From Eucommia ulmoides (taxonomy: Eukaryota > Streptophyta > Magnoliopsida > Garryales > Eucommiaceae): a stretch of 64,000 bases of DNA. Position 1 is the first letter of the stretch. Each line of letters opens with the position of its first letter. This document shows, in pieces, positions 22,340 to 32,770 of the stretch. A program made the translations under genes and the position numbers. Location: contig CM028339.1 of NCBI GenBank assembly GCA_016647705.1, positions 24,963,803-25,027,802 of the forward strand. The letters run 5' to 3'. The notes under the pieces were generated by a model. It saw only the letters and a program-made list of their open reading frames with translations, ran no database searches and had not been told where the DNA came from.

Positions 22340-22460
22340 CAGCAATAGCTTGTTATGAAGTACGACCGGTCACCAATAGCAATTCTCTCATTTTTCAAAA
22401 AAAAAATCAATCCCGCGTTCTTGTCCCTTAAGAACTCGGTGTAACTATCTACGATCTGCA
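22340..22460 (-). pseudogene. Ulp1-type protease, upstream exon
   Basis: Minus-strand translation includes IVDSYTEFLRDKNAGLIFFL, KNERIAIGDRSYFITSYCW. This resembles the segment preceding the His block in MULE Ulp1 domains. The flanks contain AG/GT dinucleotides at plausible places. A run of A at 22399-22408 may have shifted the frame. Confidence 0.6.
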
Positions 22461-22469
22461 ATCATTTTT

Positions 22470-22845
22470 CAATTTTAGTCTGCGTAGTTCACTCATTTAT
22501 GTTCATATGTGTGATGTTTTTTAATATATTCACTTATAAAGTTGCTTAGTTCTCCCCAGTTTATAAGTGAAATCACATCTACAATAGATACAGCACTATA
22601 TTCCCCATTGTAGACAATTGCGCTGTGTATTATATAAGAGATGGTTAACATTTTTTTCAAGTATCTATCCACTAAGGATGCAGTACATATAACAGAAGAT
22701 GTATATTTCAAGTAGGTTTCCATCACACGTGTGTATTTTCAGTACATATCTATTAAAAATAGCATATATACGCAGTACAGTTGTGTATTTTCAATAGATA
22801 TCTACTAAACAGAATAGTTAGCATGATGTGTATTTTGTGTTACCT
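22470..22845. other. probable intron of the Ulp1-type gene
   Basis: The minus-strand open stretch 22726-22493 has no recognisable domain. The palindromic motif recurs ('cagtacatatctatta' 22741, 'caatagatatctactaaa' 22791). No independent gene is supported. Confidence 0.4.
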
Positions 22846-22849
22846 AACC

Positions 22850-23910
22850 CCTTCGGTTTTGGAGATGGTTGTTATCTTTTGTCAATCATCATCGGATAGT
22901 GAAGTTGCTACTTCACTTTAACCTCTTTTAGGTAGTTTTGCAACCTGTTTCTTCTTTTTTTGTGTTGGGGCCTGATATGTGTCGAGATCGACCGTTTCCT
23001 CCTGCGGTCATTTATCCTTTCTGCCTTTTTTGACGTCCAAATATTCGAAATCATCTTCTTCTTCTTTTTGTGCTCTGTCTGTCTGCTTCAGCCTTTTAAC
23101 CATTGAGCTTTCGTCTGTTTTTTCTGTCAATTTTCTCTTCTTTTTTTTTTTCGTTCTTCACCTTCTTTGGGCCCAGTCTCTACGTGGATATCTTGGGGAT
23201 GCTGTTCAGTTTCTTCTGCAGAAACAAGGTCCTGAAGAGGACTATTTTTGGGTTGTTTGAACTCATTATCCCTCTGAGCTAAAAGTAAGGTCAAATTCTT
23301 GAAGTTCTTGTCTATGTCTTCTTTTTGTCGAGCCAATTGTTCAGCCAATTCTTTTATTTTTTTCCTCACCTTCCTTTTTTTTCGGCTCATGACTTGTCCT
23401 TTTCAGCTCAGCCAATTCCATTTTCAGTTTTCCAATTTTCTCTCCTCTTTTCTTATTTTTTCCTCTCAGTTTCATATTTTTCTTTTTTAGCTTCGCGTTC
23501 TCGCGCTCCAAGCACTCAATTTTTGCTTGTAGTTCTTCATTTTCTTTTCTTATTTCACCTTCTTGACCCCCGCTTTTAGATGCAGTTCTAGTCTATGGCA
23601 TGAAATACGGCGTATTCATCTGATCCAGACTGTCCAGAACGCTTTCCAGAACGCTGTCAACGAACTGAGTACCGTGGGGGGTTGCCATACTCTCCGGTTC
23701 GCCTTTGTCACCGGCCTTCTCATACTCTTCACCTTCCTCACTCCAAGATTCTTCTCTATCGTCCTTCTTTTGTTCAAATTTCTCTCATTTCCCAGTACGT
23801 TTGTTTTTTACATCATCAGTGTGTGTGATCATTTTCGTCTCAATCCTCGTCATTTTCTGGGTATTTGGATTCATCTGTCAACATGCCATTTTCTCATTAT
23901 ATAACTCTAA
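22850..23910 (-). pseudogene. Ulp1-type gene, coiled-coil region
   Basis: The minus strand is rich in Lys and Glu. At 23580-23400 it reads EGEIRKENEELQAKIECLER, ENAKLKKKNMKLRGKNKKR and IGKLKMELAELKR, with leucines and isoleucines in heptad-like spacing. A second frame, 23390-23127, reads VRKKIKELAEQLARQKEDID followed by a charged tail. The two are linked by a frameshift near 23390. Charged linkers or coiled coils between DUF1985 and the protease domain occur in this family. Confidence 0.6.
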
Positions 23911-23919
23911 ATAGATTTG

Positions 23920-25630
23920 TAATTTCAAGTTTACATATGTGTATTTTCTATAGATAACTACTAAACAGAATTGTATTTTCGAGTACGTTTCCATTACACG
24001 TGTATTTCCAGTCGATAACTACTCAACACCATGTATGCAGCAAACATGTGTATTCTTAAGTAGATTTGGACTGAATATTTAAGTAGATTCCAAGCATAGT
24101 TGTGCATTAAGTAGATATCCACAAAAGATGCAGTACATTTTACTAAAGATGTGTATTTTGAAGTATGTTTCCATTACACATGTTTATTTTCAGTTGATGT
24201 ATACTAAAATAGCATATATACAGTCCACATGTATATTTTTAAGTAGATATCTATTGAACATTTAAGTTGATAACTACTGAAAATGTATACAACATGTATG
24301 CAGTACATCTTTAGTATATACACACTGGTGTTTAGTAGATATCACTAGAGATGTATATTTTCAAGTAGGTTTCCATTACACATGTCTATTATCAGTTGAT
24401 ATGTACTAAAACAGCATGTATGCAGTACACATGTATATTTTTAAGTAGACATCTACTGAACTTTTAAGTTGATATCTACTGAACATTTTCAGTAGATATC
24501 TACAGAACATTTAAGTTCATATCTACTGAAAATGTATACATGTATGCAGTACATCTTTAGTATTTTCAAGTAGATATCCACTGGTGTTTAGTAGATATCA
24601 CTAAAGATGTATATTTTCAAGTAGGATTCCATTACACATGTGTATTATCAGTTGATAGGTACTAAAACAGCATGTATGCAGTACACATGTATATTTTTAA
24701 GTAGATATCTACTGAACACACAAGTTCTGAAACTACTGAACATTTTCAGTAGATATCTACTGAACATTTAAGTTGATAGCTATTGAAAATGTATACAACA
24801 TGTATGCAGTACATCTTTAGTATTTTCAAGTAGATATCCACTGGTGTTTAGTAGATATCACTAAAGATGTATACTTTCAAGTAGGTTTTCATTACACATG
24901 TCTATTATCAGTTGATATGTATTAAAACAGCATGTATGCAGTACACATGTATATTTTTAAGTAGATATCTACTGAACATTTAAGTTCATATAAACTGAAC
25001 ATTTTTAGTAGATATCTACTGAACATTTAAGTTCATATCTACTGAAAATGTATACAACATGTATGCAGTACATCTTTAGTATTTTCAAGTAGATATCCAC
25101 TGGTGTTTAGTAGATATCACTAAAGATGTATATTTTCAAGTAGGTTTCCATTACACATGTCTATTATCAGTTGATATGTACTAAAACAGCATGTATGCAG
25201 TATACATGTATATTTTTAAGTAGATATCTATTGAACATTGAAGTTCATATCTACTAAAAATGTATACAACATATATATGCAGTACATCTTTAGTATTTTC
25301 AAGTAGATATCAACTGGTGTTTAGTAGATATCACTAAAGATGTATATTTTCAAATAGGTTTCCATTACACATGTCTATTATCAGTTGATATGTACTAAAA
25401 CAGCATGTATGTAGTACACATGTATATTTTTAAGTAGATATCTACTTAAAATTTAAGTTCATATAAACTGAACATTATAGATGTATATTTTCAAGTAAGG
25501 TTCCATTACACGTGTATTTCCAGTAGATATCAACTAAACATATTTGTAATTTCAAGTAGATATCTGCTAGATTTGTAATGTATGCATTACATACAATGCT
25601 TGAACAAAAAATGAACAGAAAAAGCTATAA
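23920..25630 (-). repeat. tandem array built on the AGTAGATATCTACT palindrome
   Basis: About five units of 210-260 bp, with starts near 24300, 24540, 24795, 25060 and 25275. Each contains 'tgtatgcagtacatcttta', 'agtagatatccactggtgt', 'agtagatatcactaaagat', 'gtaggtttccattacacat', 'cagttgatatgtactaaaa' and one or more 'agtagatatctactgaac'. Counting by eye, more than 20 GATATC-centred words occur. The array lies in an intron of the Ulp1-type gene. Confidence 0.9.
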
Positions 25631-25639
25631 AACAGTAAA

Positions 25640-26510
25640 TATCCACTAACCCTTATATATGGGTCATTATGTCCCTCGTTCAGTGCGTTTTTCAGTATGT
25701 CTGTTGTCAATTTTGAGAGATCCCACTTGACAAACCTTGGGGATACTGCCTTATTATCTTCCTTGATAACATTTACATGCTCGTAAAACCAATACTAGAC
25801 AAAATTAACAGTTTATTAGTAATTATTCAATTATTAACAGCTTCAAATAAGTTATGTTTTAATATACCAGCAATGCATGAACACACCCTTTCAACTTCCC
25901 AGGCTGACGGGAGTTTTGCTGAATTGATATGATTAACAGGCCATGAATTGCGTGATGCCAAGCATAGGTGTGCATTTGCTCAATATTTTCAACGTACTTG
26001 TAAAGCCCAAATGCCACAAACACTCCACTATTGGGCAGCAAACATATGCCTAGTAGATACAAGCACAACAAACTGATAACATGGTGAATGTCTTCATCGT
26101 TCTTACTGTCCACTGACCCCATGATTGCATTTTTTATGTCAGTTGTCGACAATCACTTTCGATCTTTGCAAATACAAGCCAAATATTGACTTTCCAACTT
26201 TCCATACGAGTAGTTGATGGTCTTATCACCACATTTCAGCCCAAATATGAGTCTCACATTTGAAATAGCAAAACTGACATCAACATCTCTAATTTTGAAA
26301 TCGTTTTTTTTTCTTCGTTCCAAGTCTTGAGTATTTGGAAGATATTATCATCTAATTTCTTTATCATCTCCAAAGTCACTCTCTTGTTCAAAATTGATTC
26401 AAAAATTGGCCAAAATGGCGTACATTGTAGCAGTCGTCTATGCATTCTTGTCAACACAATATTGTTTAGCAACTCGTACACAAGCTTCAACGAAGATCTA
26501 TATTGTAGGT
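25640..26510 (-). pseudogene. DUF1985-like region of the Ulp1-type gene
   Basis: From the 5' side (high coordinates) the minus strand reads KLVYELLNNIVLTRMHRRLL, then FWPIFESILNK. Next come DVDVSFAISNVRLIFGLKCG (after a frameshift in the Lys run at 26306-26316) and YGKLESQYLACICKDRK, then HHVISLLCLYLLGICLLPNS, YVENIEQMHTYAWHHAIHGL and GKLKGCVHALLV. A separate exon (25795-25640) reads YEHVNVIKEDNKAVSPRFVK and WDLSKLTTDIL. The order (a 'FG...CG' segment, then LL.Y.L...LLP, then YAW, then GC..AL..W) matches DUF1985-containing MULE proteins. Confidence 0.7.
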
Positions 26511-26639
26511 AAAACTTACCAGCTCTTCTGCTTGGTTCAGTTTTAGTATTCCTTTCATTTTGTTTTTTTATTCAGGTTCTTCTCATTGGGGCATCATCAA
26601 AGTCGCTGTCTGAACCAACTATTCATATGCAAAAAAACA

Positions 26640-26965
26640 GATTTAAAACAAGACATAGGCTGATGAAACATATACGGAAAAAACACATGTTGATAGGTTA
26701 ACATTCGGATTATATCAACTGAATATACAGCTTTTCTCAGAGGATATCCACTTAATATTGCACGACACAGTTCATGTGTTTTGATAAACTAATTCAACAG
26801 TTCATGAGTTTTGATATCCCACACATTCTCCCTATGAGACGTAATAATTGGGATGATAGTAGATGATATCCAATCCAGAGTATATTTAGATTATATCCAC
26901 TTACATTTGCACGATATCAACAGTATATTGAGATGATATTAACTTAAAAAAATTTAATATAACGA
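26640..26965. other. intron-like MULE DNA
   Basis: It contains further motif members ('gaggatatccactta' 26742, 'gattatatccacttac' 26890, 'ggattatatcaactga' 26706). No coding block beyond the short acidic exon at 26560-26640. Confidence 0.5.
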
Positions 26966-27160
26966 CTAGTATATGTCCTGTTCACCTTCTTGCGCAACCT
27001 CTTCTTTGTAGTTTTTGTCTTGTTCCTTCTCCTTCTCTGCCATTGCCCTCTTTGATGATGGTTTAGACTGTTTGGAACCTGATGTTTCAATATGGTTCTT
27101 TTTCTTCTCTGAAGACCGCGTGACCACCATTCTTCTTCTTATGGTTTTTGGCGTGACCAC
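26966..27160 (-). pseudogene. Ulp1-type gene, N-terminal exon
   Basis: The minus strand reads MVVTRSSEKKKN from an internal Met, then ETSGSKQSKPSSKRAMAEKE and a Glu-rich end. An upstream in-frame Met at 27158-27160 adds MVTPKTIRRR. The basic stretch could serve as a nuclear localisation signal. About 120 bp upstream the solo LTR 27283-29317 lies in the presumed 5' leader. Confidence 0.55.
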
Positions 27161-27282
27161 GTTTCAATGTCTAAGGGTTTTGTGGTTCGTTCTATTTGTA
27201 GGAATCGATCGCTTCCAATTTTACGGTGAAAATCAGTGGAAATCGACGACAATCGACGAAAATCGTCCGTTGGATATCTAGG

Positions 27283-29317
27283 TGTTGATCCTAAGATTTT
27301 GATGAACAATTAAGTATTGATATTTTAGTGGAACTAATGTTTTAATTGAGTGTTTTAGTTATTTAAAGTTCCAGTGATGAAGTTGAAGATTTAAGAGTTT
27401 GAAAAAATTAGGGAAAACAACCTAGGTAAATTTCAACTCTTAATATCCCATGTAGGAACACACACTGCACAAAATATTTTTATTATTCATGTGTGTTTTG
27501 ATAAGATGAATTTATTTGCTCCTATGTGTATTTGGAAAGAAATATTTATAAATGGTTAAAATAGAATTTGAGAAAGTTAGTGGAGCTAATTGAGAAAATA
27601 AATTAGTTAAAGGGGCGAAAATGTAAAAGAGAAAGAGTATAAAACGAGATCAGAGAAAATATTCAAAAGAGAAAAGTCAATGAGTCGACTGACATATGGT
27701 GGCTGAACTCTCTGAATCTGCAAGTCGACCGAGCGGTCGACTGGTGGAAGCTTGACAAACTCTCTGAATCTGCGAGTCGACCGCACGGTCGATCGATGAA
27801 CGCAACAGGCTACTTCCAGAATCTTCCAGTAGACTGAGTGCTCTGTTTCAGGATAATGTTTTATCCGAAATCATATCTAAAAGTAGTTGTTTTTTGTTAA
27901 GATTTGAGAAATATTTAAGGGATTTGATGATATTTAAGATATGGTTCATATATTAATTAAATCCTATTGATTTGGTACATTAAATATTAATGTTTCTCAA
28001 TTTGGTACTTGAAATAGTTTCTATGCTTATTAATTGAGATTGAGAAATATTTTAGGGATTTAATTGAAAGTTTTAAAAGTTGTTATTATTTGATATTGAA
28101 CCTAAATTAAGTCTTTATGTTATAAGGGATCTATAAGAGTATTTTATTGTCATGACACTTGTAAACTAGCCGTTGGAAGGCTGATTACAAAGTCCTATAT
28201 ATAGACCTGCGAATTTATGATTTAACCAAGCAGTAAACAAGGGAGAAATTATATCATATCATATTATGAGCTTTTATAAGAGTTATCCATCTGAAATATT
28301 GTAAGCTTTTCTGAGAGACGATCTTGACGATCAACTGCTATTAATTTGTATTGATACTGGATCTGAAGTTACATTGTTTTATCTATTCTTTCTATGGATT
28401 CCAGGTGAGATCTTTCCAATTATATTCTTTCATTGCATTATTTGTTTATTGTTTGGAAATTGATCTTAGAAATTGTTTCTGATTTTTTAAGAAAATATTT
28501 TTATAAACAATTTCTTGAATCTGATTACGTGTTCTAATTTGCTACCCATGTCTTGTTAAAATTAGATTTTGTATTTCACGTTTTTCTATCACTAGTTGGG
28601 ATATTAATTGAGTTATTATTTATCTGGGGTAGTAGAAGCTCCGAGTGAGATTTCCTACTTATCATTTTGTATTGGTGAGTAGTGTGATGGGTTAAATATC
28701 ATTTGGGATATTTAATCAAGGGTAGCTGGGTTTCAGTCTCTTCATGTAAAGAGATTGAGGTAGTAATTCTTCCTGGATAAGAATTGCGTGATGAGTGAAT
28801 TGTAAAGGTTCCATCCTTACCTGTGAAAATGATACTTGGAGTGTTGTGTGAGGTTTTGATTCTTGAGCCGTAGTAATAAAAAGAATTAGGTTAATCTTTA
28901 GCCTGTAAAAAAATAGGCTATTCTTGAGCCTGTAAAAAGTAGAGGTTATTCCTTAACCTGAGAAAAGGATATTGTAAAGGTTCATTCTAAGCATGTAAAA
29001 TAATCGGTGTGCGGGTTTAGTTCCTACCTTTAAAGGGATCTTGAGAATTAGTGGATGCGAATCTCCGTGGGGCTCAGAGAACTGGACTAGCCAAGAGTAG
29101 CTTGGTGAACCAAGATATATCTTAGTGTGCTGCATAATTAATTTGTTTATTTTTGCTGTTTGTGTGTGCACTTAGTTGATGATATTATTCCGCTGTGATA
29201 TAAAGATCATAATTAATTTAGGCTTAAAATTAATTATTTGATTTATTCAATTTTATTCTGATTATTTTTTTTAATTACTCAATTCATCCCTCTCTTGGAT
29301 ATTCTATTGGGCCAACA
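27283..29317 (+). mobile_element. solo LTR, Ty1/copia SIRE/Maximus-like
   Basis: 2035 bp, starting TGTTGATCCTAAG and ending TTGGGCCAACA, with perfect TSD CTAGG at 27278-27282 and 29318-29322. The terminal words 'caattcatccctctcttgg ... ccaaca' are typical of SIRE/Maximus-type LTRs. A TATA-like 'ctatatatagac' lies at 28194-28205. No internal region or second LTR is present. Removing it rejoins 'ggatatctagg' to 'gtttacggg', placing it in the 5' leader of the Ulp1-type gene. Confidence 0.88.
28840..28985 (+). repeat. short repeats in the solo LTR
   Basis: Four imperfect copies of 'gttattcttgagcctgtaaaaa'-type words, spaced about 35-40 bp apart, starting near 28860, 28892, 28918 and 28948. Confidence 0.6.
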
Positions 29318-29322
29318 CTAGG

Positions 29323-30112
29323 GTTTACGGGAGTTCGGTTGCGTGAAAATGGCAGAAATTGGGATTGATCATCACGATAGTGTTGTAGGGATTGATGATA
29401 ACGATATCGTGCAAGCGTGTAGGTGTCGCGTCGTGCTCAAGCAGTCGCGTCACCAGACGTTGTGCAGCGAGTGTAGGGAGTGGCATTCTTTTATAAATCA
29501 CAAATTTTCTGAGGGGCAAAATTGGCAAGCAACATTTTGTGGGGGTTTTGGGCTGATCCAAAAACCCATAGTCCTTGGAAACTTGTTTTTTGTTACTCTG
29601 GGAGCCCAAAAAAGTTTTCCCTTAAAAATATAACAAAGATTTTTAGTCCTGCCAATGATATGAATTGGCATTCACACCTGAAAATTACATTCACTAGCCT
29701 CATATAATCTGATTATAATTGCCAATATATTTCACTATAATGCATGCATTTTACAATATATTTTCATTGCAAACTTATAATTCCTAAAAAAAACAATTGA
29801 TTTTAATAGCCTTCTTTAGTTTATTTTCAGTGCCTAGTGTTATCACTAAGGGTCTAAAACCCAAGGTGTAGTGTTTCGATAACAACAAAGTTTGAGGTAT
29901 TTGACATGGGTGTTGAATGTAAGAACTGGTTAAGCTGAAATAGAACTAGCCGGAATAAAAATTAGCACAAGAAGTAAAGAGAACAAGAAGATCAAAATGG
30001 ATAAATTTAGGCAAAGGATGTTCATGATAAAGATACAAGGCAAAGAAACATGAAGGATGGATGATCATGATGAAATAGATGATGGGGGTTTCAATAATCC
30101 TTGTTGTATATC
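29323..30112. other. MULE edge and spacer
   Basis: 29323-29600 is probably the outer end of the MULE. A plus-strand frame from 29349 (MAEIGIDHHDSVVGIDDNDI ...) includes the cysteines CRCRVV and LCSECRE, but no family is recognised. It overlaps an opposite frame of similar length, so it is not called as a gene. 29700-30112 holds nothing recognisable. Confidence 0.4.
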
Positions 30113-31514
30113 CAAGGTCAAATTTAATTTTTGACCCTCTAACTATTGACCAATTTTTATATGGCCAGATAAGTTCGGTATCTATAATGTTAATTAGTTC
30201 TTCCATCTAATTTAGCTACTAAATTAGAAAATACAGTGGTATATTTGTAAATTTATATTTCTATTCTTTTTTCTTTTTTTTTTTTCTTTTTTTTCTAGTT
30301 TTTACTTTCTTATTTTTTTCTTTCTTCTTCACCGTTGTTCCCTTCCCGTCATCAATGTTCCCTTCCTTTACCCATCCTTCCTTTTATTACCATTCATTGT
30401 TGTTCTGCTGCCCATGTCATTGTTCAAGAGCACCATATGCATGCACGCCCATCCATATATGATGATTTTCTTTTATCGTCTGTCTCTTAAAAATAATCCA
30501 ATAAAAAAAAGTTAAATAACCAACCTCGCTCTCTTCCTCCATTTTCAAATTCACTGATTCCGAAGACAATCGAAAAATAAAGTTCCTTCTCTATGTAGTA
30601 CTATTTCATGGTTTGACAAAACTGGCATAATATTTGTAGACTTCTCTAATTTTTGCAATATTGATTATTGTACTATCGATATCCATTGTTTTGAATCAAA
30701 AGCATGATTAATGATTCTAGGTAATCCATATTTTTAAGGTATGTGTGATTTGGGCGAAAATATTTGAAGTTTGAGCTGAAATTTAGGCTCATAGAGTGAA
30801 ACAGGGGATACATCAAAGCAGTATGAACATTATGAGGTGGTCACAATGTTGTGATTCTTTGTCTTGTCAGAGAAGTAGGGCACATGAGTTATCTCGTTGC
30901 CGACATCACTGGTGGCTACTTCGGGTTTGTTTAGTTGTTGTTCGCAGATAGTTTAAGTACCGGTGGAAAATTTCAAAGGCAATAATTTGTTTCCCCAATT
31001 TCTTAATCTGAGTAGTCTGAAAATGTGGGTCTTCCAATTACCAAAAATCATCCACAAAATCGTTCTTTATTTCTTAATCTTCAAAATAGAAATCAACTAT
31101 TTTTTTTTTCTTATAAAACTTAGATGTTATCCAATTGTTTTAGGACAACCAAGGTCCCACCAAAACTGGAATATAAGTATATAAACCCTAGAAAAATAAT
31201 GGTTATGGATGCATTTGGTGATCTTGAACGGCGGTATGGGCAGCAACAGAAAGAATGACATCAAATTGTAGAGAAGGGAACGAAAGTGAGGAAGAAAAAG
31301 AAGGATAAAAAAATAAAATGATTAAAGAGAGAGAGAGAGAACAAACATATGTATAAAATTACAAATTTATTTCATCTAATTTAACAACGTAATTAAATGG
31401 AAAAACTAATTAAAACCATAATTAAAGATATAGGCCTAAAGTGAAATGTTTCAAATTTATAGGACCACGTAAAAATTGGCCAATAGTTAGATGGTCGAAA
31501 ATGGAACTTTTCCT
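30113..31514. mobile_element. long-TIR foldback element, Mutator-like, non-autonomous
   Basis: The left end (about 30115-30456) and the reverse complement of the right end (about 31190-31514) match over some 320-340 bp. Shared words include 'ctaactattgrccaattttta' near the ends, 'ttaattagttyttccat', 'gttcccttc', 'gctgcccat' and 'gttcaagakcacca'. A possible imperfect 9-bp TSD is TTGTATATC (30104-30112) and TCCTATATC (31511-31519). The middle (about 730 bp) has no transposase. Long TIRs and a 9-bp TSD suggest the Mutator superfamily. Confidence 0.75.
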
Positions 31515-31519
31515 ATATC

Positions 31520-32520
31520 TGAAGATAAGGTAAATCAAATTTCTTATTTTAAATACATATTGACTTAAACAGGAGATCACACATACATGCATATTTACAT
31601 GACATACTCAATTGTGGTTATATATTTTCATCTCATCAAATATAATCAAAATGAGTGTACTAGAATTAAGGGTCAAGTTGGTCTCGAGTTGAATTACGAA
31701 AAGAAGTAAAATTAAAAAATTAGATAGGCTTGTCCACCGATCCCCTACATTCGGCCAACCTAAAGCAATAGTGTGATTTTTTTCTAATCGGAATAAATAA
31801 TTAATACATTAATCAATTAATCACAAAATTCAGATTTTGTTGATTCCAAGTTTTGGTCAATTTGTTTTTTTCAATTTCACAAATATAACACAACAAAGTT
31901 CACTAGAAATAGTTCAATTAGTGTACCTCTTGTTAGAATCATTAGGTGGGGATTTAAGACCTTGTATAGTAACTTAATCTCGCTGGCAAGATGAGTTTTT
32001 TCTATTTTCAATATACTGATACTAATAAATTTGTGATCCTAAGTTGAAGTCTTCAGTAAAACGTTCTCAGTAATATACTTATACTAAAAAAGTTATCTAA
32101 ATGATTGAATTCAGAGAAGAATTTTATCGAGTAAGGTTTGTGCACAATGTGCACTCACAATCATGTAAGGCAAGCAACGTTTATTGTAATCTAATTCAAG
32201 AGATCTAGATGAATGAATAAATTCAATTGAAAGAAAAAGAATAATGGAATAGACTCACCAGACGAGAATGAATTTTTATCTGTTTCAGATTTTTCGGATG
32301 ACAAATATCCAAATTTTATTGGAAGAATAATACAATAACACAGGCTTGAAAGCTTGAATCTCAATTTCTCACATTAGGTTAAAAAATCTTTTTGAATTTT
32401 CTAGTGTTTAATCACAATAGATTATTTCCTGGGCTTTTTCAATTATTTCTTCTGTCGTTCCCTCTACAAAAATCATGTACAATAGTTGTATTTATATATA
32501 CTTGACAGAAAAATGACTAT
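31520..32520. other. A+T-rich spacer, no gene seen
   Basis: No open frame of interest, no repeats beyond simple A+T tracts. Confidence 0.6.
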
Positions 32521-32770
32521 TATAATATCCCAAAAATTTGCGTTTTTGAAAATATTATATTACTAAAGTCTAATATTTTTGAAATTATTTTGCAAATTTA
32601 TGGTATAAATAATATTTAATAATTTTGGAGGTTAAATATTAATTTTAAATTGACTTTTAAAAATTTTGGGACTATTGCGTTATTTAAAATATACTTTTAA
32701 AAGTTTTGAGATATAATTAATATTTTTTTTATTTTAAGAGAGACATTATGTAAATAAATAAATATACGTT
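32521..32770 (+). repeat. left LTR, first piece
   Basis: It aligns with 43939 to about 44190, sharing 'caaaaatttg', 'ttttgcaaatttatggtataaataatattt' and 'ttttgagatataattaatatttt'. It is cut at 32770 by the Athila-like insertion. Confidence 0.8.

Larger units (their letters stand above)
21440..27160 (-). pseudogene. Ulp1-type cysteine protease gene of the MULE (multi-exon, degenerate)
   Basis: Coding blocks on the minus strand, read from 27160 downward, are: a basic N-terminal exon (27160-26966); a short acidic exon (26640-26560, SDSDFDDAPMRRT); a DUF1985-like region (about 26510-25650); a Lys/Glu-rich coiled-coil region (about 23900-22850); and a C-terminal Ulp1 protease domain (about 22460-21440). 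Plant MULE-encoded proteins with this order of DUF1985 then Ulp1 (peptidase C48) are known; they are presumed to be SUMO/ubiquitin-like proteases, but their role in transposition is not settled. A roughly 1.7-kb repeat-filled intron separates the DUF1985 and coiled-coil parts. Frameshifts occur in several exons, so this copy is probably inactive. Confidence 0.75.
3640..29340 (+). mobile_element. large degenerate Mutator-like element with transposase and Ulp1-type genes
   Basis: The element is defined by its content: a MURA/MuDR-type transposase on the plus strand (4458-6142 continuing at 18669-19255) and, convergent to it, a minus-strand gene with DUF1985-like and Ulp1 cysteine protease-like exons (27160-21440). 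Plant MULEs that carry a Ulp1-like gene beside the transposase are a known class. A palindromic motif near AGTAGATATCTACT or AGTGGATATCCACT recurs in the DNA on both sides of the nested gypsy element but not inside it, tying 3.9-4.5 kb to 19.4-27.3 kb. Removing the nested gypsy element (TSD GTTAA) and the solo LTR (TSD CTAGG) restores continuity. The outer ends are approximate because I could not find the terminal inverted repeats or the expected 9-bp TSD. Both genes carry stops and frameshifts, so the copy is presumably non-autonomous. Confidence 0.75.

Noticed and set aside
23920-25630. CRISPR-like regular repeats
   Set aside because: Spacers between repeats are themselves repeated, the sequence is nuclear plant DNA, and no cas genes are present. 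It is a tandem satellite.
29343-29633. 96-codon plus-strand frame with several Cys
   Set aside because: Overlaps an opposite frame of equal length, has no recognisable domain and sits at a transposon edge; left as a note only.
3400-29800. Terminal inverted repeats of the large MULE
   Set aside because: Candidate words such as 'ccaaaacccc' near 3310 and 29550 are too short and too common to accept.
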